Assembly: GCA_902588975.1 (NCBI GenBank)
Contig: CACIRJ010000002.1
Location: 62,001-126,000 of the forward strand
Length of the DNA: 64,000 nucleotides
Reading direction: 5' to 3'
Source: an uncultured Pelagibacteraceae bacterium
GTDB lineage: Bacteria > Pseudomonadota > Alphaproteobacteria > Pelagibacterales > Pelagibacteraceae
The notes beneath the pieces are model-generated. The model saw only the letters and a program-made list of their open reading frames with translations. It was not told the origin of the DNA and ran no database searches. Below, piece after piece: positions 63,458 through 64,000 of this stretch (positions are counted from its first letter, which is position 1; the number at the start of each line of letters is the position of its first letter). A program made the position numbers and the translations under genes.

Positions 63458-64000
63458 TTACTTTTTTCTAACATAATGCTGTTTAGAAGCGATTACTCCT
63501 CTCACACCACCTTGAGGATTTTTTACATCACCTTTTCTTCTTGGAATCAAATGAATGTGACAATGCATTATGGTTTGGCCAGCAATTTTTCCTGCGTTCA
63601 TTCCAATGTTGAAACCTAAAACCTTTTTGTCTTTTTTTAATATAATTTCCCTCATTTTCTTTATTAAATCATTGCATGAGTTCACTTCTGCTTGGAATAA
63701 ACCAAAATAATCTTTAACGTGTCTTTTTGGAATTATTAAAGTATGAAACTTGCTAACTGGATAACTGTCAAAAGTTGCATAAGCTAATTCATTTTCAATA
63801 AACTTACCCTTAACTTTATTTTTACAAAATAGACATCCTGAAACTCTTTCGTTAAAACTATCTCTTACTTTTCTAAAATCAGTTTTACTTTTATTTTTCT
63901 TCATTGAATTGCAGCTAAAACATAAAGCTTGAAAATTACTTAATTCATCTTTTCCACCTAAAGACTTTGGCAAAATATGATCTACCTCTAATGCTTTTAT
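63458..64000 (-). CDS. HNH nuclease-like and HIT-family fusion protein (partial, 5' end missing)
   Basis: The frame is open to the window edge, so the N-terminus is missing; 180 codons are visible. The first part reads ALEVDHILPKSLGGKDELSNFQALCFSCN, the core of an HNH endonuclease fold with its zinc cysteines. Then a HIT domain follows: CLFCKNK zinc-like pair, FHTLIIPKRHV and the catalytic triad HCHIHLIPRR (H-x-H-x-H). HIT proteins hydrolyse nucleotide phosphoramidates or dinucleotides. A TTG at 63973 could be taken as a start, but it would cut the HNH domain in half. Confidence 0.85.
   Translation of the reverse strand: MKALEVDHILPKSLGGKDELSNFQALCFSCNSMKKNKSKTDFRKVRDSFNERVSGCLFCKNKVKGKFIENELAYATFDSYPVSKFHTLIIPKRHVKDYFGLFQAEVNSCNDLIKKMREIILKKDKKVLGFNIGMNAGKIAGQTIMHCHIHLIPRRKGDVKNPQGGVRGVIASKQHYVRKK

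Noticed and set aside
63458..63973. HIT protein starting at the TTG at 63973
   Set aside because: The frame continues to the window edge with HNH residues (LEVDHI) before this codon, so the gene is cut by the window rather than starting there.
1..64000. CRISPR arrays, insertion sequences, prophage or replication origin
   Set aside because: No regularly spaced direct repeats, transposase or phage structural genes, or DnaA-box clusters were seen.

Overview
The window is AT-rich, densely packed chromosomal DNA with very short or overlapping gene junctions, several TRAP transporters, and the gene sets nuoA-H, tig-clpP-clpX-lon, aprM-aprB-aprA and xsc/suyAB. Together these point to a free-living marine alphaproteobacterium of the SAR11 group (Pelagibacterales). 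That assignment is inference from gene content and base composition; no rRNA is present. I see no insertion sequence, prophage, CRISPR array or replication origin.

Layout. 1-7351 (minus): respiratory complex I genes nuoA to nuoH, with nuoH cut by the window start. 7435-7593: tRNA-Asp and tRNA-Val. 7641-13577 (minus): the protein quality-control block tRNA-Leu, trigger factor, ClpP, ClpX, Lon. 13655-17229: small housekeeping and unknown genes (HIBADH-like dehydrogenase, histidine phosphatase, family-5 uracil-DNA glycosylase, YbgC thioesterase, DUF3047). 17226-22803 (minus): a TRAP transporter, an NCS1 permease and a zinc alcohol dehydrogenase in one run. 22939-28599 (plus): a tight run of GMC oxidoreductase, TerC-like protein, SDR, M23 peptidase, hydratase and M24-family enzyme. 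28627-32935: mostly secreted proteins of unknown role around a large HtrA-like protease. 32936-44011: a renalase-like flavoprotein and a catabolic region with serine-glyoxylate-type aminotransferase, mandelate racemase-type enolase, FAD/Fe-S dehydrogenase, CoA-transferase, enoyl-CoA hydratase and a second TRAP transporter.

44099-50676 (minus) is the least conventional part. It holds two uncharacterised proteins, a tiny membrane protein, an FG-GAP/ASPIC-UnbV protein, an ORF joining a DUF4174-like domain in frame to a type IV pilin, and an 863-residue protein with two cyclic-nucleotide-binding-like domains, a PlsC-type acyltransferase and an SGNH esterase. A photolyase and a structured 348-bp intergenic region follow.

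52936-63351 is a coherent organosulfonate region. Xsc (sulfoacetaldehyde) and SuyAB (sulfolactate) are divergently transcribed and release sulfite. A TauE/SafE-type exporter can remove it, and AprMBA can oxidise it to APS. A dyad-symmetric site lies in the xsc/suyA divergent promoter. The window ends in an HNH-HIT fusion cut by the window edge.

Five short genes (43-59 codons) at 13655, 17098, 45106, 50788 and 59630 were read directly from the sequence.
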